Below, in pieces: positions 30,155 to 37,998 of a DNA stretch of 64,000 bases. The stretch is from NCBI RefSeq assembly GCF_001013905.1, contig NZ_LN831790.1:620001-684000 (forward strand), written 5' to 3'. The notes below the pieces were generated by a model. That model did not search any database. It saw only the letters and a list, made by a program, of their open reading frames with translations, and was not told the DNA's origin. The DNA is from Streptomyces leeuwenhoekii. Lineage in GTDB: Bacteria > Actinomycetota > Actinomycetes > Streptomycetales > Streptomycetaceae. Every line of letters starts with the position of its first letter. Within the stretch, counting starts at the first letter, position 1. The position numbers were made by a program, and so were the translations under genes.

Positions 30155-31911
30155 GTCCGTGTCCTGACTGTCGCTGCGGTCGGACCGTCGGAGCTGTGTG
30201 CTGGTTTCGAGGGGGAGGCTGTGTCCCCTTCCTCCCCACACCGGAAGATCGCTCGGTAGGCCGGGTCCCGCAGCAGCACAGCGTGCGGCGCCAGCGCGCG
30301 GAGGGTGCCGGCGTCCAGCCAGGCCACCAGATCGGCACGGGCCGCCGTGGCCGCTCTGTGGGTGACGACCAGCCGGGTGCGGTCGGCCAGCAGGCGCCCA
30401 AGCGCGGTACCGACTCGCGCCTCGGTCACGGTGTCCACGCTGGAGAGCGCGTCGTCGAGGATCACCAGACGGGCATCGCGGCAAGCCGCCCTTGCCAAGC
30501 CCAGGCGCTGGAACTCGCCGCCGGACAGTCGCAGCCGGCGCACCGGCGTCTCCAGCCCTCGGGGCAGCCGCGCTGTGAACTCCTCGGCGTGCACGGCGCG
30601 CAGGCTCGCCGCCAGACGCCCGGCGGCGGGTGGCCGGTCGGTATAGGTGAGCGCGTCGCGCAGGGTCTCGCCCACCAGCAACGGCCGTTCGAAGGCATAG
30701 GCGATCGCGTCGCGCAGTTCCCCGGGTCGCACCTCGTGCAGGGGGACATCGTCGAGCAGGACAGTCCCCTGATCGGCGGGGACCAGTCCCCCGGCCACCC
30801 TGGCGAGCGCGGATGCGCCCGAGTCCGGCGGGCCTACGAGGGCCACTTCGGTGCCGGCGGGAACGGTGAAGTCGATCCCGCGCAGCACGGGCCGTCCCTT
30901 TGCGCACAGTGCCACCCCACGCAGCTCCAGTCGCCCTGGTCCTGGTGTCAGCGGGCGCCGGCCCCCGGCCGCGGTTCCCGCTCGGAGCACGGCGCCCACG
31001 CGGTCGGCGCCGGCCCGCGCCCTGGCCAGACGGGCGAAGACCGCGGTCTGTTTCATCAGCCCCGTGGCGAGGGCGAGATACCCGGCAGCAGCCAGCATCT
31101 CCCCGTGGCTGATCCGGCCGTGCAACAAACTGTGCCCGGCGAGCGCGAGTACCCCGAGCTGCATCACCGGCATGATCAGGCCGATCCGCCAGGCCGCGCC
31201 GCGCTGCGCGGCCCAGAATCCACGCCCGGCTGCGGTGAGCCGGGAAAGCGGCGTCAGGATGCGGGCCGTCTCGCGGTCGGCCGTTCCTGAGGCGCGGATC
31301 GTCCGCAGTCCGGTCAGCGCGCCGACGAACCGTGAGGAGAGGTCGCTTTGGGCCTCCTGGTACTCGAGGGTCACCCGGCCCGCCAGTGGGACGAACCAAC
31401 GCAGCAGCCACCAGGTCAGCAGCACGCCTGCGAGGAAGAACAGGCCGAGCCCGACGTCGATGAGAAAGAGCGCGACCAGCCCGCCCACCGAGGTGCCCAA
31501 CAAGGACATCGTGCTCACCAGCACGGGAGTGACGGCCGCAGCGCCGGCCGTCGACTCCATGACTCGGCTGAGCACGTCCCCGGTGTCGAACCTCGCCTGC
31601 GCGGTGACACCGAGATCCCACACACGGTGCAGCAACCTGCGGCGCAGTGCCCGCGCGCCCCGAGCCTCGGCGGTCGTCTGCAAAGTCTCACGGGCCGCTT
31701 CGCAGGCTGTCGACACCGCGAGCACCGCGCACGCCGACAGGACCTGCCTCCAAGCGGTACGCCCCGTGACGACCGCGTCCACGGCAGCGGCCAGCGCCGC
31801 GGGCAGCACCAGGCGGGCCAGCGGGTCCAAGGCGGCCACCGCGAGCAGGCCCGCGCTGTGGCCGCCGGCTGCGCGCACGGTCTGCGCCAGGAGCCGGTCG
31901 GTGTACCGCAC
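30151..31911 (-). CDS. ABC exporter half-transporter with degenerate Walker A (lasso cluster)
   Basis: 586 residues: N-terminal exporter membrane domain and a nucleotide-binding domain. The Walker A motif reads GPPDSGASA: the essential Lys is Ala (codon GCA on the minus strand, 30814-30816). The Walker B acidic pair is D-D instead of D-E and the Q-loop residue is Glu. The signature LSGGE is good. This is the mirror image of the downstream partner, so together they make one canonical ATP site. The GTG 31911 start has AGGAGG seven bases before it. It follows the lasso precursor gene by 108 bp. Confidence 0.9.
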   Translation of the reverse strand: MRYTDRLLAQTVRAAGGHSAGLLAVAALDPLARLVLPAALAAAVDAVVTGRTAWRQVLSACAVLAVSTACEAARETLQTTAEARGARALRRRLLHRVWDLGVTAQARFDTGDVLSRVMESTAGAAAVTPVLVSTMSLLGTSVGGLVALFLIDVGLGLFFLAGVLLTWWLLRWFVPLAGRVTLEYQEAQSDLSSRFVGALTGLRTIRASGTADRETARILTPLSRLTAAGRGFWAAQRGAAWRIGLIMPVMQLGVLALAGHSLLHGRISHGEMLAAAGYLALATGLMKQTAVFARLARARAGADRVGAVLRAGTAAGGRRPLTPGPGRLELRGVALCAKGRPVLRGIDFTVPAGTEVALVGPPDSGASALARVAGGLVPADQGTVLLDDVPLHEVRPGELRDAIAYAFERPLLVGETLRDALTYTDRPPAAGRLAASLRAVHAEEFTARLPRGLETPVRRLRLSGGEFQRLGLARAACRDARLVILDDALSSVDTVTEARVGTALGRLLADRTRLVVTHRAATAARADLVAWLDAGTLRALAPHAVLLRDPAYRAIFRCGEEGDTASPSKPAHSSDGPTAATVRTRT

Positions 31912-32019
31912 TGGTGAGCCTCCTCGTCGAAGAACGGCGTGAACCGGTGCGGTGCGGCGGACGCCGTGCGTCCGCCGCACCGCTGTGGTCAGACCCTCAT
32001 CCGCGCAATGTCCGCGGCA

Positions 32020-32151
32020 TCAGGTCCAGTAGTCGAAGTGCCAGTTGATCTCCTCGTCGTTGCGCACCCCGTACAGGCCCGTCTCCTCGGCGAACGCGCC
32101 CAATCCGTACACCGCAGGGGTCTCGTACGGCGTCTTCTCGTCGTGCTCCAT
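32020..32151 (-). CDS. Lasso peptide precursor (A)
   Basis: A 43-residue peptide. The leader carries the lasso recognition pattern Y-x-x-P...G-x-F...T: YETPAVYGLGAFAEET, with Tyr 9, Pro 12, Phe 20 and Thr 24. If Thr 24 takes the usual -2 place, the core is LYGVRNDEEINWHFDYWT with a ring from Leu 1 to Glu 8 or 9. If the core begins at Gly 25, Asp 8 or Glu 9 could close it. The bulky tail residues (Trp, His, Phe, Tyr, Trp) are candidate plugs. GGAAGGAG precedes the ATG. It lies between B2 and the exporter genes. I know no characterised peptide with this core. Confidence 0.88.
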   Translation of the reverse strand: MEHDEKTPYETPAVYGLGAFAEETGLYGVRNDEEINWHFDYWT

Positions 32152-32179
32152 GGGGTTCTCCTTCCGTTGTCCCGCCGCG

Positions 32180-32695
32180 TCAACGCGGCGACTCACTCCT
32201 GGCCGACCGGGTCTCCGGTCGACCCCCGGCCGCTGACCGGCCGAGTCCTTGTCCGCGGTGTCCGAAGCCCCGGGCCGGAGCCGGCTCCACCGCGAAAAAC
32301 CTCCGGTAGCAGGCGCTGTCGACCGGCTCATCGACCATCTCGCCGGCCACCTCGATCCAGGCGTGCGCGCGGAAGGGCGGGGCGGCCACCACCCCCACGC
32401 ACCAGGTGGGCCAGGTCCCGCGTGACCTGCACAGCAGTGCCACCGCAATCGACCTGGGCAGGCATGCCGAGGGCCCGCAGCACCGCGTGCTGACGCTGAG
32501 CACTTCGTCCCTGGCCTGTCGCGCCTCCCCATGGCCAGCGGCGCGTGTGCCCGCGCTGAACGCCGTCATCACACGCCGGATGCACTGCGGTGAGCGCTTG
32601 GCCAGCACTCGCGCCACCAGCACGAGCAGGCGCACCCGGATCCGCACCGCGAGTCGTGGCCGCAGTGGCCGGCTGGGGAGTACAGGAGTCGTCAC
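32180..32695 (-). CDS. Lasso peptide leader peptidase B2 (transglutaminase-like)
   Basis: 171 residues of the Transglut_core3 family, which cuts the leader from the lasso precursor. The expected Cys is in GPSACLPRSIAVALLCR, the His in PPFRAHAWIEVAG and an Asp in VDEPVD, giving the Cys-His-Asp triad in the right order. The GTG start overlaps the stop codon of B1 (GTGA), indicating coupling. It ends 28 bp before the precursor gene. Confidence 0.9.
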   Translation of the reverse strand: MTTPVLPSRPLRPRLAVRIRVRLLVLVARVLAKRSPQCIRRVMTAFSAGTRAAGHGEARQARDEVLSVSTRCCGPSACLPRSIAVALLCRSRGTWPTWCVGVVAAPPFRAHAWIEVAGEMVDEPVDSACYRRFFAVEPAPARGFGHRGQGLGRSAAGGRPETRSARSESPR

Positions 32696-32949
32696 CGTGT
32701 CATCACCTGGAGCTGTACCAGTCTCTCCACCAGCGCGAGCGTGTCTCTGCGGGCGGTCTCCTCGTTCACGTCGAAGGCGCGGGTGAGCGCCACGACCGCC
32801 TCCTCGACACCGCCTCCGTCTCGTAGCCTGGCCACGATGGTCGATGCGCTCGGTGTCAACTGCCAGTATTCACCGGTACGTTCGTCGAGCAGGACCATCC
32901 CGTACTCGGTCTCGACCACGGAGACCTGCTCGGCCATGAGTGGTGTCAT
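32692..32949 (-). CDS. Lasso peptide leader-binding protein B1 (PqqD-like RRE)
   Basis: 85 residues with the PqqD/RiPP-recognition-element fold: VVETEYGMVLLDERTGEYWQLTPSAS followed by helices with GGGVEEAVVAL and an Asp/Glu-rich stretch. Such proteins hold the Y-x-x-P part of the leader and present the precursor to B2 and C. The ATG lies three bases after the cyclase stop; an in-frame ATG at 32937 is an alternative. It overlaps B2 by four bases. Confidence 0.9.
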   Translation of the reverse strand: MTPLMAEQVSVVETEYGMVLLDERTGEYWQLTPSASTIVARLRDGGGVEEAVVALTRAFDVNEETARRDTLALVERLVQLQVMTR

Positions 32950-32952
32950 GAC

Positions 32953-34830
32953 TCATTCCTCAAGGGCCCGGGCGGGCCCGGACTCGGACGGGAGCGCGTG
33001 TGCGACACCGGGCGTCGCAGCGCATCCACGTACCTGGTTGCGAAGGAACAGGGCACAGTTGACGGTGGTGACCAGGTGGCCGTCCGGTCGGTGACCCGCC
33101 TGCGGTCTGTTGTGCCGGCGCAGTGCTCCGATCTCGATGATTCCGAGGTCGGTGAGCGGAGAAGCTTCGCACAGGTCGAGCAGCTCCGCGTGGTGGGCTG
33201 CGTATCCGCGCACGCTCTGCGGGCTGCCCCCGGCCCGCGTCGTCCGGACCAGGAAGTCATCCGGCAGCAGGCCGCGCATCGCCTCTTTCATCAAGGGCTT
33301 GATCTCCAGCGGAGACACTCGCTCCTCGCGCCTGACGGCCAGGCACGCCTCCACTACCCGGTCGTCGAGCAGCGGTGCCTCGAACGGCAGGCCCGCGTCC
33401 GCACCCAGTTGACTCGTGCCGCGCACCACGCGGGCGCCGTCCCGCACCATCGCCAGCTCGGAATGGTCCGCACGGCCCTGGCCCAAGGGCTCGACCGTGG
33501 CACTCAGCTCCTCGATCCTGCCGCGTACCGCCCGCAGCGCATCCTGCGTCATCCACAGCGGCCAGGCGAACGGCTGGTCCCAGTCGAATCCGATGCGGTG
33601 GTCCTTCGACGGCTCCCTGCGTGCCGAGGCGGCGGCGGCGTGCAGCCACTGCGCGTAGCCGCGCCGGTCAAGCAAGCCACGCGCTGTCGTGGCGATCGAT
33701 TCGCCGCTCAGCATGCGGTTGGTCCGGGCTCTCTGCCAGGCCAGCCAGGGCCGACTACGAAAGAGGGTGTGCTCCCAAGCGGGCAGCCCGCGCAGCACAT
33801 GGTCGCCGCCCAAGCCGTTCAGATACATCCGCGCCGTATGGCTTAGGGCGTCCTCGATGTTCGCCCGCATGCGCGGCGCCGCGAGGCAGGCGGCTGTCGG
33901 CTCGTCCCACCGGGTGTCCACCTCGGACACCCCTTCGAAGAAGCCGGGGAGCTTGTCGAGCGACAGCACGCGGTGCTGCACCGACGGCATCACCGCCAGA
34001 GCCCGCCTCGCCCAGCGCAGGTCGTCCGTGCCGCCTGGATCCGCGTTGTACGCGGTCGCCGCCACGATCCGGGCGGAGCCCTGAGCCGCGAACCAGGTGA
34101 TCGGGGTGGAGTCCAGACCGCCCGAGATGTCGCAGTGCACCACGCCGCCCGCCTGGGTACGGACCGCAACCGCGTCCGCCAACGCGGTACGCAGCAGTCG
34201 GGCGCCGTCCCGGCGCGTGAGGTGCGGCTCGGGACGCCGCCACCATCGCCGCATCATCGCGCCGCGGCCGTCCGCGTCGATGCGCAGGTACGACTCGGGC
34301 GGCACGTGGTCCACGCCCTGCCACAACGGTTGTTCGCCGAGCGGGTGGGGCAGGGTTCGCAGCAGCCGGATCGCCAGTGTGGTCGGGTCGTACCGATGCC
34401 CTCCCAGGTCGGCCAGGACGTCGGCCCGGTCGGAAGCGACGGTGATGCCGCCGAGAACGGTGTGGAAGACCCGGCGCACCCCGGCGGCGCTGCCCTGGAC
34501 GCGCAGCCGCCCACCGACCGAGGCCGCCAGGTGGAACCCGCCTGCCAGCGTGTGAGAAAGAGCATCGAACGCCTCAACGCTGCCCGCGCGTTCCGCTGCC
34601 GTGCGCAGCCCGGCCGGTGTGGCCGAGGAGTAGCCGAGAACAGCGACCCGGTCGGCCCCCGCTTCACCCGTGACGATCTGTTCACCAGGCAGTGCGACGA
34701 CCAGCCACGGCCTGCCCGAGGCGTGCGGGATCCGGCGCGTTCCCGTGTCGGGCAGCCGGTCCGCGAGCGCCGCCGCCTCGTCGCTGTCCGGCAGCATCAC
34801 GAAGAACCACCGCGGGACGCAGGGTTCCAT
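32953..34830 (-). CDS. Lasso cyclase C (asparagine synthetase homologue)
   Basis: 625 residues. The N-terminal part resembles the glutaminase half of asparagine synthetase B but does not start with Cys 2, as in all lasso cyclases. The C-terminal synthetase half has the ATP-pyrophosphatase loop SGGLDST near residues 236-242 and later YLNGLGGDHVLRG. It should adenylate the ring Asp/Glu side chain so that the core's first amine forms the isopeptide bond. GGAGGAGGGAAG lies directly before ATG 34830. It is the first gene of the apparent C-B1-B2-A-D1-D2 operon. Confidence 0.93.
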   Translation of the reverse strand: MEPCVPRWFFVMLPDSDEAAALADRLPDTGTRRIPHASGRPWLVVALPGEQIVTGEAGADRVAVLGYSSATPAGLRTAAERAGSVEAFDALSHTLAGGFHLAASVGGRLRVQGSAAGVRRVFHTVLGGITVASDRADVLADLGGHRYDPTTLAIRLLRTLPHPLGEQPLWQGVDHVPPESYLRIDADGRGAMMRRWWRRPEPHLTRRDGARLLRTALADAVAVRTQAGGVVHCDISGGLDSTPITWFAAQGSARIVAATAYNADPGGTDDLRWARRALAVMPSVQHRVLSLDKLPGFFEGVSEVDTRWDEPTAACLAAPRMRANIEDALSHTARMYLNGLGGDHVLRGLPAWEHTLFRSRPWLAWQRARTNRMLSGESIATTARGLLDRRGYAQWLHAAAASARREPSKDHRIGFDWDQPFAWPLWMTQDALRAVRGRIEELSATVEPLGQGRADHSELAMVRDGARVVRGTSQLGADAGLPFEAPLLDDRVVEACLAVRREERVSPLEIKPLMKEAMRGLLPDDFLVRTTRAGGSPQSVRGYAAHHAELLDLCEASPLTDLGIIEIGALRRHNRPQAGHRPDGHLVTTVNCALFLRNQVRGCAATPGVAHALPSESGPARALEE

Positions 34831-35461
34831 GACTTCCCTCCTCCACTAGGCACGGCCGGAGCCGGGCCTGTCACAGGCGTCGGCCACCCGGCGCCATCAG
34901 GTGACACCACCGTCGCAGCGCCCTGTGGCGGCAGCGTGGTTCCCGGGTTGTCATCCGGTTGTCCGTGCGCAGCGCGCTGCTGGGCATCCCGGCCCAACTC
35001 CCGGTATGGAAGGTCCCCCGCTCCAAGAGCGCGAGGACCTTCCATACCGGGCACTTCGGCCCGGACGGGTATGGCTGCACGGCATCCGGTTCTTATTGCG
35101 GTCCGGTGCAGCCGGCGGCGTCCTTCGACCTGGGCGCTCGACCCGGAGCACCAACACGGGAGGCGCGGCGTGAGGCCGAGGGTGGAGCCTCGCACGCGAC
35201 CTGCTCCGCCGGGGCAGTGGATCGCCGACGCCCGGCGGTTCTACGCCCGCGGGGACACCGCGGGAACATGGACGAGGACTGCGTCGAGCAGCCAGTGCCG
35301 CGGCAGGCGACGTTCGTTCGCCCGTCGAGGAGCGGCGTCCGCTGCGCGTTCTCGGTGTGCCGGCCGGGAGCCTTCGCGCTGGACGGACGCGGGTTCGGTC
35401 GGTGCGGCGGGAACGCGTGCCGGGCGTCGCCACGGGGCGGACGTTGCCTGCCGGAGCACTA
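34831..35461. other. Non-coding stretch between lasso cyclase gene and IS630 element
   Basis: 631 bp. All frames are open for short distances only because of GC bias; none has a recognisable product. The main structure is the long hairpin at 35000-35051. The promoter of the lasso operon should lie here, but I could not find a clear -35/-10 pair. The IS element's left end borders the stretch. Confidence 0.5.
35000..35051. repeat. Long perfect inverted repeat upstream of lasso operon
   Basis: A 17-bp perfect stem: 35000-35016 pairs with 35035-35051, with arms reading CCCGGTATGGAAGGTCC. Its 18-base loop holds a second small stem (GCTC-CAA-GAGC). There is no T tract on either strand. It could be a bidirectional terminator, an operator or a trace of a mobile element. 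It lies 170 bp upstream of the cyclase start. Confidence 0.75.
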
Positions 35462-36433
35462 GTGTCCTGCGCCGGAGATTCGTCGGCAGAACTGGGCGAG
35501 GGAGTCGAGGATCTCCTCGGCGGTCTTCGTCCAGATGAACGGCTTGGGGTCTGCGTTCCAGTCCTTGACCCAGGCACGGATGTCGGCTTCGAGGGCCTGG
35601 ACGTTCTTGTGTGCGCCGCGGCGGATCTTCTGGTCGGCCAGGAAGCCGAACCACCGCTCGACTTGGTTGATCCACGAGGAGCCGGTCGGGGTGAAGTGCA
35701 TGTGGAAGCGTGGGTGTCTGGCCAGCCAATTCCTGATGGCAGGCGTCTTGTGGGTGCCGTAGTTGTCGCAGATCAGGTGGATCTGCAGGTGCGCGGGTAC
35801 CTCCTTGTCGATCTTGATCAGGAACTTCTTGAACTCCGCTGCCCGGTGCCGGCGGTGCAGGGAGCTGATGACCTCGCCGGTGGCGACGTACGCGGCGAAC
35901 AGGGTGGTCAGGCCGTCGCGGACGTAGTCGTGGGTGCGCCGCTCGGGCATGCCCGGCATTATCGGCAGCGCCGGCTGGGAGCGGTCCAGGGCCTGGATCT
36001 GGGACTTCTCGTCCACCGAGAGGACCACCGCGCCCTCAGGCGGATTGAAGTACAGGCCGACGACGTCGTAGACCTTCTCCACGAACAACGGGTCCGTGGA
36101 CAGCTTGAAGGTGTCCGTCAGGTGCGGCTTGAGCTGGAACTTCCGCCAGATGCGGCCCACCGTGGACTTCGACAGGCCGCTGTGTTCGGCCATCGACCTG
36201 CGCGACCAGTGCGTGGCGTTCTTCGGGATCTCCTCCAGCGTGGCGACCACGACCGCCTCCACCTGATCGACACCGATCGTGGGAGGCCGACCCGGCCGGG
36301 GCTCGTCGGCCAGGCCGTCCAGCCGCTCGGCCAGGAACCGCCGCCGCCACTTGCGGACCGTGTCCGCGGAGATCCGCAGGTCCCGGGCCACCTGGACGAC
36401 GGGCGGGATGCCAGGACCCGCACAGGCCAACAC
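35459..36433 (-). CDS. IS630-family transposase
   Basis: 324 residues. The N-terminal helix-turn-helix region (ISADTVRKWRRRFL) is followed by a DDE domain: SVDEKSQIQAL, ICDNYGTHK and NQVERWF carry the D, D and E residues. The start GTG 36433 lies inside the right terminal repeat and has no ribosome site. The frame is closed 29 bp upstream by the CTAG at the element end. Relatives often have 20-40 more N-terminal residues, so it may be slightly short. The stop codon TAG is formed by the target-site TA at the left end. Confidence 0.9.
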   Translation of the reverse strand: MLACAGPGIPPVVQVARDLRISADTVRKWRRRFLAERLDGLADEPRPGRPPTIGVDQVEAVVVATLEEIPKNATHWSRRSMAEHSGLSKSTVGRIWRKFQLKPHLTDTFKLSTDPLFVEKVYDVVGLYFNPPEGAVVLSVDEKSQIQALDRSQPALPIMPGMPERRTHDYVRDGLTTLFAAYVATGEVISSLHRRHRAAEFKKFLIKIDKEVPAHLQIHLICDNYGTHKTPAIRNWLARHPRFHMHFTPTGSSWINQVERWFGFLADQKIRRGAHKNVQALEADIRAWVKDWNADPKPFIWTKTAEEILDSLAQFCRRISGAGH

Positions 36434-36461
36434 GATCCGACGAACTATCGGCGCAAGACAC
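35462..36461 (-). mobile_element. IS630-family insertion sequence, about 1000 bp
   Basis: Both ends are visible. The 25-bp terminal repeats (35462-35486 and the complement of 36437-36461) begin GTGTC and share 20 of 25 bases, including TGCGCCG and TTCGTCGG. The element is bordered by TA at 35460-35461 and 36462-36463, within CTAG on both sides: the TA target duplication typical of IS630/Tc1-mariner elements. It contains one transposase gene. Confidence 0.9.
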
Positions 36462-37186
36462 TAGTTCCCGGCGTCCGTGCGCTGTTGCCGCGGGGCCCGC
36501 GGGCAGGCGGCCGCGGCCGCCTGCGTGAGCAGCACGTGCACGCGCTCGGTGAGCTGGGCGACGGTGTCGGCGGGCACGTGGAAGGGCAGTCGTACGTCAC
36601 CGTGGGAGCGGGCGCGCTCGATGCGCAGTGTCAGGCCGTGCCGGTCGACGGCGAGGGGGCGTACGCGGACCGCGCCGTGGAGGCTGCCCGCGTCCACGAG
36701 CCGGGTGAGGCGCTCGACCGCGTCGCCGTGGCAGTCGGCGAGGTGGGTCAGCAGCCGGGCCTCGGCCGTGGCCAGCGGATCGGGCGCGGCGGCGGCGAAC
36801 TCCTCCAGGCCGACGACCACGGCACCGGAATGCCGGCGCAGCACCACGCGCGTCGGCTGGAACGCCAGCCGGCCGTCCGCGACGGCCAGATGGCCGGCGA
36901 GCCAGAGCCGGGCGCGGATGCGGTTGCGGACCGGGACGGGTGCGACGTCGGCGAATTCCAGCACCGCGGACGGCTCCCCACGGGGCGCGCAGAGGGCGGC
37001 CCCGAGCAGCGGGCTGTCCTCGGCCACCTCCAGGAACAGCCGGCCGTCCTCGGCCATGGTGTGTGCCCCGACCAGCTCCTCGCGGCCGCCCTCCGCGGTC
37101 ACCGCGCAGGACCACGCGGCGGCGATCACGGAGCGGGCCCGTTGCGCCGTGGCGGGCTCGGCCGTCCAGGTGTCGTTGTCCCTCAT
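36461..37186 (-). CDS. DUF2470-domain protein, iron-regulated
   Basis: 241 residues resembling DUF2470 proteins, related to the C-terminal part of HugZ-type heme-utilisation proteins. Visible features are LFLEVAEDSPLLGAAL and VRNRIRARLWLAGHL in the first half and LTHLADCHGDAVERL in the second. AAGGAGG precedes the ATG, and an almost perfect IdeR/DmdR iron box overlaps the promoter/ribosome-site region, so the gene should be repressed by iron. A role in heme or iron handling is inferred from family and iron box. Its TAG stop is the CTAG where the IS630 element inserted. Confidence 0.82.
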   Translation of the reverse strand: MRDNDTWTAEPATAQRARSVIAAAWSCAVTAEGGREELVGAHTMAEDGRLFLEVAEDSPLLGAALCAPRGEPSAVLEFADVAPVPVRNRIRARLWLAGHLAVADGRLAFQPTRVVLRRHSGAVVVGLEEFAAAAPDPLATAEARLLTHLADCHGDAVERLTRLVDAGSLHGAVRVRPLAVDRHGLTLRIERARSHGDVRLPFHVPADTVAQLTERVHVLLTQAAAAACPRAPRQQRTDAGN

Positions 37187-37196
37187 CCCGTCCTCC

Positions 37197-37215
37197 TTAG
37201 GTAAGGCTCACCTAA
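37197..37215. promoter_or_regulatory. Iron box (IdeR/DmdR1-type operator)
   Basis: TTAGGTAAGGCTCACCTAA matches the actinobacterial iron-box pattern at nearly every position and is a near-perfect palindrome. It abuts the AAGGAGG ribosome site of the DUF2470 gene, 11 bp before its start codon, so a bound repressor would block transcription start or early elongation. Confidence 0.88.
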
Positions 37216-37271
37216 CCTATCGGAGATCGAGGGTGGGGCCAACCACACCCCTCGCTTTCTCGAGGGACCTG

Positions 37272-37880
37272 TCAGCGCGCGAGGGCACCCAGCAGGGCGC
37301 GCGCACACAGATCGCGCACCTGCTCCCGGGTGGGATCCGGGCCGCGCAGCCACTCCAGGCACACCGCGGTGGTGAAGGCCAGCCAGCCGCGCACCGCCAG
37401 CCGTACCCCGGGCCGCTCCGCGAAGGCCGGGCCGAACTCGGGATCGGCGGCCAAGGCGGCGAGGATCTGCCGTTCCTGCGCGGCCAGCGCCCGCCGGTAG
37501 ACCCGCCGCACCGCCTCGTCGCCCGACGCGTCGGCGCGGTGGAAGGCCCGGTAGCCGTCGGCGTGCGCCGCGACGTACTCCAGGTAGGCGTCGAGACCGG
37601 CGGCGAGCTGCTCGCGCACCGGGACGCCCGGCACGGCGGCCGTCATCCGCAGCATGCGCTCGCTCTCGCGCTCCACGACGGCCGCGAAGAAGTCGCGCTT
37701 GGCCGGGAAGTAGTGGTACAGCAACCCCCGGGAGACCCCGGCGATCTCGGCGACCCGTTCGATCCACACGTCGTCGTACGGGCTCTCCGAGAAGAGTCGC
37801 GCCCCGACCGCCAGCAGCTGCTCCCGGCGCTCCTCGGTGCTGAGCCTGCGGCGCGTGCGCCCGCCCTGGTTCGCGGCCAT
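37272..37880 (-). CDS. TetR-family transcriptional regulator
   Basis: 202 residues. The N-terminal helix-turn-helix reads IERVAEIAGVSRGLLYHYFPAKRDFF (shown in parts, about residues 40-66), and a ligand-binding helical domain follows. It is divergent from a P450 gene 118 bp away, with nested inverted repeats between, so it probably represses itself and the P450. Confidence 0.92.
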   Translation of the reverse strand: MAANQGGRTRRRLSTEERREQLLAVGARLFSESPYDDVWIERVAEIAGVSRGLLYHYFPAKRDFFAAVVERESERMLRMTAAVPGVPVREQLAAGLDAYLEYVAAHADGYRAFHRADASGDEAVRRVYRRALAAQERQILAALAADPEFGPAFAERPGVRLAVRGWLAFTTAVCLEWLRGPDPTREQVRDLCARALLGALAR

Positions 37881-37887
37881 GCCCGCA

Positions 37888-37950
37888 CTGTACTTGACGC
37901 CGATTCAGCAACGGGACGAGACTGAAGCGCGTTGTTGAACCCGTGTACAG
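37888..37950. promoter_or_regulatory. Nested inverted repeats between TetR and P450 genes
   Basis: An outer pair CTGTAC (37888-37893) and GTACAG (37945-37950) surrounds an inner pair TTCAGCAAC (37904-37912) and GTTGTTGAA (37931-37939; one mismatch). TTGACG at 37894-37899 may be the -35 box of the P450 gene. This is likely the TetR operator region. Confidence 0.5.
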
Positions 37951-37998
37951 CACCCTACGGGCGTCGCGAAGCGCCGCCGGATCGAAGGAGATCGCGCC

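Noticed and set aside
34959..35462. 167-codon plus-strand frame between the lasso cyclase gene and the IS element
   Set aside because: It reads through the perfect hairpin, has no ribosome site and no recognisable motif.
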